Source: Cyanoderma ruficeps (Eukaryota; Chordata; Aves; Passeriformes; Timaliidae). From it: a stretch of 64,000 bases of DNA. Below the pieces are notes generated by a model, which did not search any database, was not told where the DNA came from, and was given only the letters and a program-made list of their open reading frames with translations. The DNA lies in NCBI GenBank assembly GCA_008694505.1, contig VZDJ01007753.1:21758696-21822695 (forward strand). The letters are read 5' to 3'. Both the position numbers and the translations under genes were made by a program. This document shows, piece by piece, positions 24,761 to 36,360 of the stretch (its first letter is position 1; each line of letters starts with the position of its first letter).

Positions 24761-25699
24761 TAGTTTACCAGATATATACAATAATTGAATAATACAGTCT
24801 GCAGCTCCAAGCTAATGACGGTAAGCAAAGGGAAAACAAGTGAGTCTTCTCTACTACCAAGGTAGGGAATCTTTCTGTTCCTTAATCTTTTCCTCTCCTG
24901 GGGCTGTCAATTGTGCAAAATGGTTTGAAATTATGGATTTTTTTTTTCTCGTGGACTACAATTTGCTGAGGGACTATTCAAGTAAACAAAGCCATTCAAT
25001 TTATGTTCTGGTTGCCTCTTTCCCTACTATATTTACAATGCATTTTCTGTAATTGTTACAATATTGATCAAGGAGTGTATTGTAAATATTCTATAGAGTG
25101 ATGGTGAGCTCTATATGTGGAAAAAGTCAGATGATGTCGGTCCACATCTATTTTACACACACAGAGATTTGAGCAATATTTTTACTTTGATCAAATCACA
25201 CTTTTCATCCATTTTACATTCCATTTGCATTTTGCTCCATTCTGCAAAAAAACCTCTACAAAGCCTACAACCTGACAAATACCATGAGCTAAATAAAACT
25301 GGAGCTGTGGTGCTATTGAAGCCAATCAGCATGTCAGTGCTGCAAGCACCCTACTTTGAAAGTCATAATGTGCATAGTTTCCGAAGAGTATAAAAGAAAT
25401 TCCTTTTGAAATAAAAGTTAAACCAAAGTAGACTCTTTTAAAGCCCGTGTTCCATTCTACTGTATTAACACAGAACAGAAAGAGGAAAAAAGAGAGAAAA
25501 TCAATACCCAGCAAATATGGCGTTTACTTTTAATACTCTGTAGGTTATCCATGATGGTGATGACTTGCTATGTGCATTTTCCTTTATATTACCCTCTAAA
25601 ACTCTCTATGGAAGTGATTTCAGATAAAAACACTGTTAACTTCTTCATGTCTCTTACCAAGCAGCCCTGAAGAGAAGAACATTTAAATTACAGCATGGC

Positions 25700-26480
25700 T
25701 TCCTTGATAGGCATGTTAGCATTTGGCAGGGATCCCCAGAGCAGCGTGGTGGGGTGAGCACTCTGTCATCTACTGTTACATTTCCAGGTCTGCCTGCAGG
25801 TTTGGGGGCTCCACATGAGTTCTGTTAGTGCCCAAGGTAACATGACAAGCAAGCAGAGTTGTGTTAACCCGAGCTTTATTAGACATGTTCAGGAGCCCGT
25901 AATCTGTGCTGTAACTCCGCAGCCTGTCCCTCAGCAGCACATCAGACACTTTGAGTTCCCTTTTCTGTTCCAACTCCTGTTGAAACCTGAGGCTTTCTCC
26001 CACTCCAGTGTAGTAAGCTACTCTACAGTGCTGATTTGGAAATTGCACAACTATGGTTTTCCACAAACCAGAAGTGGGCTTTTTAACTTTCTAATATGCC
26101 AAGGTGTTAGAACCCCACGCCACATGAGTAGGGGTAGCTATGAACAACAGCTCCATGAGGAGGGGCATAAGGGATGTGCCCTATACATTAATGCAATTGT
26201 AGAAGAGCTACTACACCCAAATATATACGGGAAATGCCTCTTAATGCTGCGTCAGCCCAGGGCATGACTAAGAAACACAGGCCTGGGGTACAACACAGGC
26301 CATTTGCTCTCTCCTGTCCAGCATCACATCCTGCACCAGATACATGAAGCAAGCAAGGAGACTCTGGAGTCCTGTTTACAGTCTGCAGTATGAGATGATG
26401 AAGAATGTGTGAAGCAGGGAGATTGAGATATGACATACCCAGTAGTAAACATCTAGTAGAGCTTATGACATGCAGGTCTG
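25700..26480. other. GC-richer island with long overlapping open frames
   Basis: Composition rises relative to the surroundings and stop codons thin out on both strands. The plus frame at 25815-26267 (150 codons) is the longest in the window. Minus frames at 25776-26066 (96 codons) and 26188-26484 (98 codons) overlap it. None shows a motif or family I recognise. By a simple stop-frequency estimate, one 150-codon frame in 64 kb of this composition is not statistically striking, especially in a GC-richer patch. It could be a decayed retroelement, a non-coding exon or neutral DNA. Confidence 0.3.
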
Positions 26481-27015
26481 TCAATGTGCACTGTTATTGC
26501 ACTTTATGCATTCCTACATACACAGTGACGCAGTGAACGAAGAATGAGGATTCTATTAATTATAAACCCCACAACCTTTGGGTAGCAGTCAGCATTCTAC
26601 TTCTGCTTTACAACTGCAGTGCATGGAGTGAAAATTCATGGTTACGCGCAAAAATCAGAAAAAAAAATTCCTATTTCTCAATGCAGCAATGTCTGTGCAT
26701 TGACAGTCTGTAAGGGTGGAAGGTTGCACATCCAGCCTCAAGCCTGAGAAAGGGGAAGTGGACAAATTCAGAGTAATAGCATTTGTCTGCCTTGTCACTG
26801 ACCTCAACATCAGTCAGGGTATACCACACTTTAAAAAAGCAGCAGCAGGGTGAAGTGAAAGCAGTTTGGCTCCTCTGCTGCTACAGATAGAGTCTGAGTC
26901 AAACCCTTCTGATGAAGGCTGTTAATTAGGTGAATTATATGTGGTGGCTTTGTGATGTCGATTACTGTCCATGAGGGACTGGGTTGAAAACAACAAACTC
27001 ACTGAATATATATAG

Positions 27016-27158
27016 AATATATATAGAATCATAAAATCATAATATGGCTTGGGTTGCAAGAGACCTAAAAGATCATCTTTTTCCAACCCCCTGCCATGGG
27101 TAGAGGTACCTTTCACTAGGCAGCGGGCTCAGAGCCCCATCCAACCTGGCATTGAACA
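27016..27158 (-). mobile_element. CR1 LINE 3' end, minus strand
   Basis: Read on the minus strand, this is the 3' UTR end of CR1. The plus strand shows AGAATCATAAAATCATAATA (27016 on), the complement of the terminal ATTCTATGAT-type repeats that mark the CR1 3' terminus. Then come 'GGGTTGCAAGAGACCTAAAA' and 'AGATCATC..TTTCCAACCCC', the complement of the conserved 'GTTGGA..GATGATC..AGGTC' 3' UTR words. Similarity continues through 'CAGAGCCCCATCCAACCTGG' and ends near 27158. The copy is heavily 5'-truncated (about 140 bp), as is normal for CR1. The TA-rich bases just before it (about 27003-27016) may be expanded terminal repeats. Confidence 0.88.
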
Positions 27159-28285
27159 GATTAGGTGATAAATGTAATTATAAATTATCTAAACTTTCAC
27201 AAAAACTCAATAATACCAAACAATGTAGCAGCTGTATTTTAGATAACTGGACTCTAGATTTGAGTTTGTAGTTATTTCTTATACTGAAACCTGAATTCCA
27301 TTTCTGATTCTTACAGTGTTTTGTAGATACGCTCAGCAACTAAGCAACAGCGCTCTAAAACGGATCAGAGTTTTCTTTTACTTTAAGCAACTGAGTCTCT
27401 TTAGGCACAATTATTCATCAGTTCTTAATTAATTTCTTCCCTCAAATATGGAGCAGTTCTTTCAGTTGGCCTGATCTGGTTTACGGGCAAAATAATTTTC
27501 TGTCTACTATGAAATTATAAGTCGTTTCTTCGTATTTCTGCCTTTATAGCACTCATACTGCACTAAAAAATATCCTACTTGCAACATCAACCACAGTAGT
27601 TAGAGACAGCATAAGTTGAATATGGTTATGTTTGTTGTAAATAAGGTTGTCCCCTTGTCTATGGTTCCACCCATATCTTTGCCAAAAAATCTGTTAAGTC
27701 TGTCAAGTGTGGGCCAAGTGTGGGCAAACTGTCTCTACTTCCCAGACTGACTTGAAAAATTTTTCTGCAGAACCCTTCATTCTTATATCAACACTTGTTT
27801 TGCCTTCTCTCTGGGGTATTCCAAACAATAATTTATTGAATGTCTATATTTTTTTTTTTTGTGAATAGTGACAAAAATCCCAGTCAACTCTCCACCATCT
27901 GAAGCAGTGAAACTCACTTTTCCATGGATTTCTTTATGGTTGACTCTACTTTCAACAAAAGTGCAAACCTCAGCTGCACTGGGTTCAGCAAATGGGCATC
28001 TCTTCCAGATGTGCTTTCTGGTGTCTTTTAAAATTTAAATTATCAGAGAATCCTTCTTCTTCACTTGGGACCTCAAATACATTTTTAAAATTTTATTTGG
28101 TATCTTATCCAATAGATATGGTGTATAAAATTCAATGGAAATCAGAAACTGTTTTCTGAAGTGATTAGCAGAGGACTTTGATAAAAATTCGGAAAAAAAT
28201 GGACACAAATCTGTTTTCAGAAGGAAACAAGGCCTGAGATATTTACACAAGTGTTACAAATATGAAGAACAGATATTACATTGCT
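27159..28285. other. Unique AT-rich non-coding DNA
   Basis: No gene or repeat was recognised. The part at 27400-27500 is rich in ATTA/TAAT words and could be a conserved non-coding element. Confidence 0.45.
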
Positions 28286-28348
28286 GATATATAGATAGAT
28301 ATAGATATAGATATAGATATAGATATAGATATAGATATAGATAGATAT
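28286..28348. repeat. (ATAGAT)n hexanucleotide microsatellite
   Basis: About ten head-to-tail units based on ATAGAT, with a perfect core at roughly 28297-28338 and 4-bp GATA variants at each end. It contains many overlapping GATA words, so it could bind GATA factors, but microsatellites of this kind are usually neutral and length-polymorphic. The minus strand reads as an alternating Tyr-Ile open frame, which is an artefact of the repeat. Confidence 0.95.
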
Positions 28349-28504
28349 AAAACCAAATAAACTTTGTCCACTAAACAGCTTTGTCCAGTAATCAGTAAAT
28401 TTTAAGGCAGGGTAAGCTGTGTGGTTAAGTGGACTGATAACTGACCAGCAGACAGGTCCATAGGTGGTTTTCAGCAAAGAATTACCAAAAAATGAGGGTG
28501 TGTC

Positions 28505-28840
28505 TAGTATGCGAAACTGACACCAGGCTTGACCTTATTTAAAATTTGCATCCACCATATGGCAGTAGATAAACTATCAAGGTTGATAAAAGTGGCAGGT
28601 AACACAGAGATCAGGAAAGCCACGGTGAGCAGTCAAGTATTCTGGGTCCATCCATGCAAAATGTCAGCATAACGAAATGCAAACTTATACACTGAAGAAC
28701 AAGAAATGAATATTCATAACAAGAAAATCACTGCATGCTGGAAAACAGTGGCCGAATGGGACTGGAGGTCACCACAGAAAAGTATCTTGTCGTGAGCTTC
28801 CTGACTGTGCAGAAAGGCTTCCAAGGGAAATGGCTGGCCA
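28505..28840 (+). mobile_element. Possible very old CR1 reverse-transcriptase relic
   Basis: Scattered words resemble the CR1 segment downstream of the catalytic region: 'GAAACTGACACCAGGCTTG' near 28515 (consensus GATGACACCAAGCTGG) and ACAGAAAAGTATCTTGTCGT near 28775 (consensus GCAGAAAAGGATCTGGGGGT). Spacing is roughly right, but everything between is too diverged to align by eye. Confidence 0.25.
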
Positions 28841-29684
28841 GCTCCTTAGTGCTCCCAGGAACACAGCTTCAACAGGCCTCATTACCACATGTGATGGTAG
28901 AACATGTGTTGTACCTGGAATGGGACAGGCTCTCAGCTCAACTCAGCCACCTACACTGAAGAAGATAAAGGAAATGACACCATAATTGAATTTCTGTGCA
29001 CAATTTTACATGTGAGAATGAACAAAGGAGCTTAGTGGCAGAACACATTAGTATGGTGTCCATTCATTGTTTGAGAAATAGTGCAGTATAAACCAGGTCA
29101 CATTGAAACTGGGTTTTGATGTCTCTTTTGAGTTCTTATTTTCCCATATGAAAGGCCCAGGAATATGAACAGCAATGGTATCATAGGTCACAAGCTGTGT
29201 GCTTTTAGGGGATCCATCTTGCAACACCTGCCTATAACCAATCCTACAGTTTTTATAAACAGTGCATTGAGATGCAGTATTTTCTAAACAATGAAGGACA
29301 CTCTGAACAGGCAAACCTGGGGCTTGTCATGTTAATGGCAAGCACATTTTTTGTCACTCTGCAGAACAAAATTTAAAAAAAAAAGAGGAAAAAAAAAGGA
29401 GTTAGCGACTTTTAAAAACGTAATGTACAAACAAAGCATATTTTTAAGAAACTGGCGTCAGCTCCTAGAGCCAGGCAGCACACTGACCCATGAGACCCAT
29501 CCATGACTGTTCTAGGCAAAAGCACCGGGTATTGTGCTGCATGAATAAAGGCATTTTAGGGACCCACATGGACAGAAGATCAACTACGATATATGGAAAT
29601 TCCTCAAAAAGCATTTTTCTTTCTCTGAAGTATTGTAGTGGCCTGGGGGGTTTAGGAGCACAGTAATGACTACTGAGAACTGTC

Positions 29685-29706
29685 CAGCATTCTGCACAGA
29701 ATGCTG
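29685..29706. repeat. Perfect 9-bp stem hairpin
   Basis: CAGCATTCT at 29685-29693 pairs with AGAATGCTG at 29698-29706 across a GCAC loop. A few such stems are expected by chance in a window this size. Confidence 0.5.
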
Positions 29707-30199
29707 CCTAGGAGTGGAGCATTTAGACCAGATGAAAAAAAAATAATGCATTGACTGGGAAAACAGAAAGGTGGGTTTGTGTGTCACACAGAGAACCAGA
29801 CAGGTGGCACAGAAATGTCTGGCACCTGCTTCTAATGGGAATTAACTTCTAAAAGGAGCCTTTCCAGCAGGCCCACAGACCAAGAACTGTCACATTATTG
29901 GATGACGACGTAAACCATATAGTATCTCAGATTCCTTATTGAACAGTGCTTGAGCAGATGTACAACCAGATCGTCTTGAAAAAAGGCTGTAGAAGTAGGA
30001 AGGTTCATAAATGTGTGATTTTTATATTTATTATTCTGCATGCATAAGCACCCATCTATCTCATGTACTCTTTCATGTTCACAGAAACATACTCAAGAGT
30101 ATGTAGTATTTGTTCTGGCGTATACCTGTGCTAAAGCCATGCCCTCCACTTTCCTCAAAACAGTTTAATTTTAGAGTTGTATTTAAATTGTGAAAGGCT

Positions 30200-30221
30200 C
30201 CAGCATTAAAAAAAATGCTGG
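30200..30221. repeat. Perfect 8-bp stem hairpin with A-rich loop
   Basis: CCAGCATT (30200-30207) and AATGCTGG (30214-30221) flank an all-A loop. It is at chance expectation and no function is claimed. Confidence 0.5.
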
Positions 30222-30245
30222 TTATGCAGGTGATAAATATTTCCT

Positions 30246-30268
30246 TTTAGATTTAGATTTAGATTTAT
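30246..30268. repeat. (TTTAGA)n microsatellite
   Basis: About four units of TTTAGA in tandem, ending in TTTATAT. Confidence 0.85.
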
Positions 30269-30328
30269 ATTAGACATTCATCATATACAGTATCCAAAAA
30301 GTTCAGGCTATGTTTTGCACTGGAGTTA

Positions 30329-30347
30329 AGGAAGGAAGGAAGGAGGG
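30329..30347. repeat. (GGAA)n microsatellite
   Basis: Four to five GGAA/GAAG units in tandem. GGAA is also the ETS-factor core word, but the tract is short. Confidence 0.8.
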
Positions 30348-31559
30348 AATACAATAAACCAGAAACTTGCAACTTGTTTCTCTGTGAGGAAAATTTGGTT
30401 TATATATTAAGACAGACTTATAAGTCTGATAAAATTAACATAAACCTATATAATTTATCGAAAATATTGTACCACAATTGTAGAAAGATTCAAAAATGAA
30501 CAAAAATGCAATAATTTAACTTGGTCTCTTTAAAGTTTGATGTCAATTACATGAAGCAAAAAAAAATATTATACAGTAATTGACATATTTCCTTATCTGT
30601 TCTTTCAAAAACCATTTTATTTCTAGATGTAATGTTTTGAACTGCTTTTATGCTAGCACAGCCACTCGTCAGATAAAAACACCCCACTTCCCTGCCTCCC
30701 TAAACCATAAGGGCAAAGACTTGAGTGCTGTAATTTCAGAGTAGCAGACCAGGCATACACTTTTCTACAATTGGAGTATAAAGGGTTCTGTGTGATCTTA
30801 GGCAACACCAGGTTAACTGGAAACAGTACCTAAAAGCTTGAAGATACTGAACGCAGCAACACATTGTGCTAGAGATTTGGAAAAGTGTATCTGTATGCAA
30901 ATTCTTTAGCTACCTTTCTCCTGACAGTAACAGCAACCACCTGCCTGTGGCAAATATAAGCAAACTATGAAATAATACAGAATCTGCATGTCTGCTTGTT
31001 TTCCTCAAGACAGGAAAGAGGGTGTACTGTGGCCTGAAAAAGAAGGGAAGCAGTTCAAAGGCTAAATGCAGCTGAAATGGAGGCTACAGGTCTGTGTGCA
31101 ATTGCTCTGTGACATTTCTGCAGTAATTACCATCCGTCTGTTTTAGGCAGACGCCCCTCTCCCTGCTTTTGCATTCAGACACTCCATTTGCGTGCACACT
31201 TATGGTCATTTTGATTGTAAATATAGTGGGGAAATCAACCTCATCCCTTGTTTTTTGTTGTTGGTTTTTTTTTTTCTTTAAGCGTGGTCCACATTTATAA
31301 GAGCAGAGATAATGATACCACTCCAAAATTTTGCTGTTCAAAAATATCAGTATATTACCTGATGGATATTTGGTTTCCAGATATTCAGAAGTGAAGGAAA
31401 GGAGAAGGGGAGAACAGCTGTAAGCAAGAGTAAAGACATGTTTGAATGAGCAGGCAGAGCTTAGGATAAGAAATAGAGTGACAATATTGTGATTTACAGA
31501 TTAAACATTCCAGCCAAAATCTGTGTATGAAAGCAAGATACAGCACTGTTCCAAATAAC

Positions 31560-31660
31560 AGCATAGCTCTTCAGCTGATGCAATTCAGCAAAGCTCCACT
31601 GGAAACAATGAAGCTACACTGATTTACACTGGCTTGAGATCTTGCTCAATATGTTTATAG
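31560..31660. mobile_element. Relic of an ancient amniote interspersed repeat
   Basis: 'AGCAAAGCTCCACTGG' (near 31588) followed by 'GAAGCTACACTGATTTACAC' (near 31610) and 'TGAGATCTTGCTC' resembles an old repeat I remember from turtle, crocodile and bird DNA. Its consensus has a GAGCTACACTGATTTACACC word followed by a GAGGATCTGGCC word. I cannot give the family name with certainty. The similarity is the clearest of the non-CR1, non-MIR relics in this window. Confidence 0.4.
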
Positions 31661-32794
31661 CTTAATGGCTCAATATTAATCTAAAAATCAGAAAAATAAC
31701 AACTTGTCATTTATTTAACCCCAGCATGATGGAAGGTTGAACTAAATACAGAAAGCCCATAACAAATAGCAGGGACATTCTAAGGTCACCAAATGAAGGC
31801 TGTCGTTTTTGTATTCAGGCCAGTGATAAAAGAGTTTTTAAATGTTTGGACATTCAATCTATGTAGTGCCACAACCTGAACATACCCCTTTGCCAAACAC
31901 AGGCTCACTAAATCCTCTTGGAATGTTGTTTACCTCAGAATAAATCAAATTTGACAGAGTAGGTTAACTTTACAGATTCATTTTTCAATCACAAATGATT
32001 GATATTTTTTACAGAAAGCAAGCTACAAAATTCTTACTGCATAACCGGCAGTTGGAAGTCATATTGTTCTTGGGTGTCATATGAAATCCAGGCAATTTTT
32101 CAAGGACTTTGTTTCATAGCTATCCACCCTCTCTGTGAGAACACAGCAGTGAGTGTACCTCAAACAAGGATCACCCAGCAGAGATAATTTATCAATTATT
32201 TTAAGTTGGTGTCTCTGTCCCAGAGGCTGAACATGCTATACTGTGCATTTTACAACACTGGTCCAATGTTAAAATCCTAAATCCATTATCTAGGCTTATG
32301 TCACACAACAATAAAGAACAGGCTGCTGAAGAAAACGGAATAAAAGCTGAGATACAGGAAGGTTTATTGTTAGCTGATTAAAAACAAATCATAGCAGAAA
32401 GTAGGAAAGAGAGTTAGAAGTAATTTCTTATTATTTGATTTTAAAATATAATATGTTGAAAGGCCAGAAGTAATAAAAAACCCAAACCCCTTCATGTTAA
32501 AAATTGTATGTATTTCTTGTTCCCTTAATTAAAAAATAAATATGCACATAAAATTTGATGCCAGCAACAATATTCATACATTGCATTGCTTGTTTTTCCA
32601 ACTGAATATGCTGTTTTGGTTAGTATCTGTTTAATTATTATATGTAGTACTGCTTGAGGCTATCTGATATGGGTGTCTATGGAAAAATGACTGTAATTCA
32701 CTTTTATTATTATAATGACCTTGGTCTGTGACAGGACTGAATTAAATATCAGTGAGAATTTACACAATTCACTGTGCTCAGGTTTATGCCACTT
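31661..32794. other. Unique AT-rich non-coding DNA
   Basis: No gene or repeat was recognised in this interval. Confidence 0.45.
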
Positions 32795-32900
32795 AACGTT
32801 CAGTGTTTAACTGGAGCACCTAAGTTAGGTGGATGGATTTAGATGTACATTTGTCCTGAGGCTCTCTATAATGTCAATGAAGATTGAGAGACACTGCCAA
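32795..32900. mobile_element. Possible relic of an ancient amniote repeat
   Basis: 'GGAGCACCTAAGTTAGGTGG' (near 32814) followed by 'GGATTTAGATGTACATTTG' and 'TAATGTCAATGAAGATTGAG' (near 32870) follows the word order of an old amniote repeat. That repeat has TTTAGGTG-type words and an AATGTCAATGGAGATT word. Heavily diverged, and the family name is uncertain. Confidence 0.35.
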
Positions 32901-35900
32901 AAGGCAGTTCAGATCTCAGATGGACAGAATTACACTTTGGGGTGGCTGCTGCCTCCATTTACTTTAGAGGTATCCTAGGATAAGTGTTTCTACACTCAGT
33001 GCATCAACTGAATGCTTAACAGTTTTCTGGGGTGTGTGCTATACACACGTTCTATGGAAACACATACTCTCAGATGTTTAATATTCAATGTTGTTTTAGA
33101 AAAATAACATTTCCTGTGCACAAAAACAAAGCCAGTTTGAAAAAATAAATAAATCAAGTGTCCAAATCACTGCTTTGCACTGATCTTCTTGGTGTTTCTT
33201 TGGAAAACAGTCCAAAGTGCTTGAAAATCAATTGTTTCTCAAGAAACAGGAACTAATTTCTACAGTCTTATATATCTGGTTGTTCACCAATTTAATTTTT
33301 ATTCTCTTTCAATGTAGTCTAAAAATATTGTCCTAATAATCCCAGATACCCTCATTATAGATAGGCAAATACTTTATTTGATAACTTTACTTTTCCTATT
33401 CCTATTTTACTGCCAGACTATTAAGCATTTTAATAGAGGAATTGACTTTGGTGGGGTATAGGCACGACTGATAAATAGGGAGTGCTCAGAAGCTGTTCTT
33501 CATTCAGCACAGCTAGGGTGTAGAATAGTTTCTTTAGATCCTAGGTATAAATCCCACTGATACCAACTGAAGTATCTCCCCTGATTTTGAGCAACCATCT
33601 CTCCCTGAGTAACCTGTTGGCTCTTGGTTGTCAATGGTGTCAGGTTAAGAAACTGAACCAAGACATTCACTACTCCCTGTACATGTTTTCCCTGCACTGC
33701 TGCTTTAAGTGCCAACTTCTTCATTCTTGTTATTTTTAAAGGAAAACCAATGCCTGACTACTTTTTTGAAAGTGGAGGCCTGGGGACCTATCTAGAGGAG
33801 GTAGAATCAAACATCACATATATTTCTATATCCTGATGGTAGACAGGCTTGTTCTGATACTCTTTTGCCTTTCTAGAAAGGTTACCTGTAGAGTTCTTTC
33901 GAAGGAGCAGACTAAAAGAAGGAGGTAGGAGGACCCTAAACATAGACTATAAAATGAAAACAGATTAAGTTTTTTCAACACAGTATACGTATTTAGCCAA
34001 AAAAGAAAAGCAAATAACTAAGAACAATTTTTTCCACTTTAGAATCCAAAATGGTAAATTTGTGTTATTCAATCAGTGCTACGAAACCAAATTAATTCCA
34101 GCACACAGTTAATTTTAATGGCCAAGTAAAGAAATTGAAAAATGAGCAGTTTCTAATAAGGCTATCTTAACTAAAGCATAAAGGACATTGCTGCTGAACA
34201 GATATTAGGCCTCAATCAAGATTTTTTTTTTTTTCATTTAACCCTGGCATGTCCTACAATAGCAGCCTTACCATGAATGAAGAATAATGGAACTGTAAAA
34301 CAAGCAGATATTGATTCAAAATTTGGATTTTAGAATTTGACATGAAATATTTTAGGGCACATAATTCACATCTGACACTTTGGAGGTCAAGTCTTGCTAA
34401 CTAAAGCTATTTTCATCTTAAATATCCAGTTAGGATTTCCATCACTTCTGTTATAGACATTTTAATCCAGTGTTCAATCACGGCTGAAAAGTCTCCTCTC
34501 TGGTTTATTTTTATGGAAGGATAAGGCAACAAATAAGCAAGCAGAGCATGACTCTCTAAAATTATATACCACTTCTAGGCTACATGGTTCTTAACTGGAT
34601 CTATAGCTGGAGATATGGACAGACTTTTTTCTGGTTTGAATAGTTCTCCCTCCACACTACTATACAACAAGAAGAAAGAAAAAATTTTGAAGGATTTCTG
34701 TGGGAATAAAGGCAAAACCACAATGAAGTGAGAACAATGAGGGAAAGATCATTACATTCCAAATACCAGTGAGAGTGTCCTTTACATCCGTGTAGGTATG
34801 GGAGTTACTGGTTCAAGTCTTCGATTAATCTTAGGGTCCCATTTTCTAGGTAAGTTCTTTAACTATCCTGATGTATATTTGAGCTGGACAAAACTTTTCC
34901 AATTAACTCAGTTTCGTAAAAAATTAGATTCATTTTACTGCTGCACCTACATGGAATCTAGACAACCTAGGCAGACTAATTTAGAAGAAGGTCTTCAATT
35001 TTGGTCTTATATCTACCAGAGGTATCACATAATAAGCAGGCAAGTGTTTGCTGCATTGTCAGTTGTCCTAACCTTGAAAATCTTTTTTTGGTTTTCTTTT
35101 TTCCCTCAAAGTCTATTTTAAGGCCCCAAGCTATTGAAAACCTCAATTTTCCCCTAAAAATTTTTGGTAAATGTTGCCAGGATCTATTAACTCCCTTAAT
35201 TTAATAGCCATAGATTTACTGTGCAAGCTACTGCAGAAATTATACTTCATGGAAATTCTCCTTCATCTCAACTGCCTTCAGTAGAGAGGTGCTGGAGAAA
35301 ATGAATATATTTAAGAATCAGAGTTACTAATGAACAGAAGAGTGAGCTGTTACAACCCACCCACGAATAAACAGGAAACAGGAAACTTTAGTGCAAAGTT
35401 CAGGCTTAATTAGACACACAGTACTTAAGAGCAGCCTGCTCTGACTTCTCTCTGGCACAGGCCACACCACCACATCTAGTAATTCATACAACGCCTGGTA
35501 AGGTAATTTTGCTCAAGACTCTTGATGTTGTTATTTAATCATCCACTCATTTAGTTGTTCAGCTTTCTGCTGTTTAATGGTAAATTTCTCACTCTCACCC
35601 TCCTTCACTTTAAACAGCTGCAGTATTTAACACACACTATCATTTGCCTATAATTTTTTACCCTTCAAATTGTCATAATGAAAATACTATTATCTATTTT
35701 ATCTTTAGTTACAATAATAATACAAAATTATTATTTCTTTTTGCCCTACTGGAAGGAGTTTAAATATTTGGATATATTAAAAATTTAATCTAGGGTCACA
35801 ATATCCCCTGTCCTGTGAGGAAATCAGATATTGTTGAGCAAAGGATAAGCAGGAAGGATCTGGTGATTCAAAGATTTTCAGCCCTGCTGCAGCCTTGGCA

Positions 35901-36102
35901 ACCGTCTCATTACCCTCAATGTCAATGTAGCCAGGATTTCACCCCAATGTTAATTTGAAATTTCCTTTAGCAGTTGCATCACTGAGGTTGTGAAACAAAA
36001 AGGAATTCATAAAAAAGGGACGTGTCTTGTAAGATATCCCCTACTTACTGTTTCTAGGTAGAAAGCAAGCAACAATGCAATAAAAGATAATGAAAAATTA
36101 TA
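32901..36102. other. Unique non-coding DNA
   Basis: No gene was recognised. The segment 33545-33605 has words similar to the old repeat at 31560-31660 (CCACTGATACCAACTGAAGT, then CCCTGATTT) but is too short for a confident call. Open frames such as 34798-35121 (107 codons) encode nothing recognisable. Confidence 0.4.
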
Positions 36103-36360
36103 ATGACCAGAGAAATGGGCACAAACTGAAAAACAAGATGTTCCTCCTAAATATCAGGAAACGCTTTTTTATTCTGAAGGTGCCTGATCACTGGCATGGC
36201 TGCACAGGGAGATTGTGGATGTATCTCTATCTTGGAGTTATTCAAAAGCCATCTGGACATGGTCCTGGTCCAGCTCTAGGTGACCCTGCTTGGGTTGGGA
36301 GGCTGGACTAAATGACCTCCAGAGGTCCTCTCCAATCTCAAGCACTCTGTGATTCTGTAA
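36103..36360 (+). mobile_element. CR1 LINE 3' end, plus strand
   Basis: A well-preserved CR1 3' segment of about 255 bp covering the end of the reverse-transcriptase ORF and the 3' UTR. Landmarks are 'AATGGGCACAAACTG' (36114), 'TGATCACTGGCATGGCTGC' (36184), 'AAGCCATCTGGACATGGTCC' (36247), 'GACTAAATGACCTCCAGAGG' (36305) and the canonical terminus ending CTGTGATTCTGTAA (about 36347-36360). It is 5'-truncated, as most copies are. It is the least diverged 3' end in the window and hence probably the youngest insertion. It has no coding capacity. Confidence 0.93.

Larger units (their letters stand above)
14071..27002. other. About 13 kb of unique non-coding DNA
   Basis: I recognise no gene or confident repeat over this interval. 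Low-complexity pieces are a T run at 18171-18185 and an A/C-rich patch at 20338-20384. The stretches 19070-19460 and 21590-21870 have information-rich, non-repetitive sequence typical of conserved non-coding elements, but this cannot be tested here. A locally GC-richer segment (25700-26480) is listed separately. Splice-like signals flank 14567-14653, but that segment has stops in all three forward frames. Confidence 0.4.
28841..31555. other. Unique non-coding DNA
   Basis: No gene was recognised. It holds two small perfect hairpins (29685-29706, 30200-30221), a TTTAGA microsatellite (30246-30268) and a GGAA tract (30329-30347). Composition is slightly less AT-rich around 28735-29000 and 29440-29880, without recognisable coding content. 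Confidence 0.45.

Noticed and set aside
25815..26267. 150-codon open frame as a protein-coding gene
   Set aside because: No domain or family similarity, overlapping frames on the other strand, no clear start context or gene structure, and a length compatible with chance.
28217..28477. 86-codon minus frame with alternating Tyr-Ile residues
   Set aside because: It is the translation of the ATAGAT microsatellite.
35340..35500. Solo LTR of an endogenous retrovirus
   Set aside because: It has an AATAAA word and a slightly different composition, but no paired TG...CA ends, target duplication or recognisable LTR sequence.
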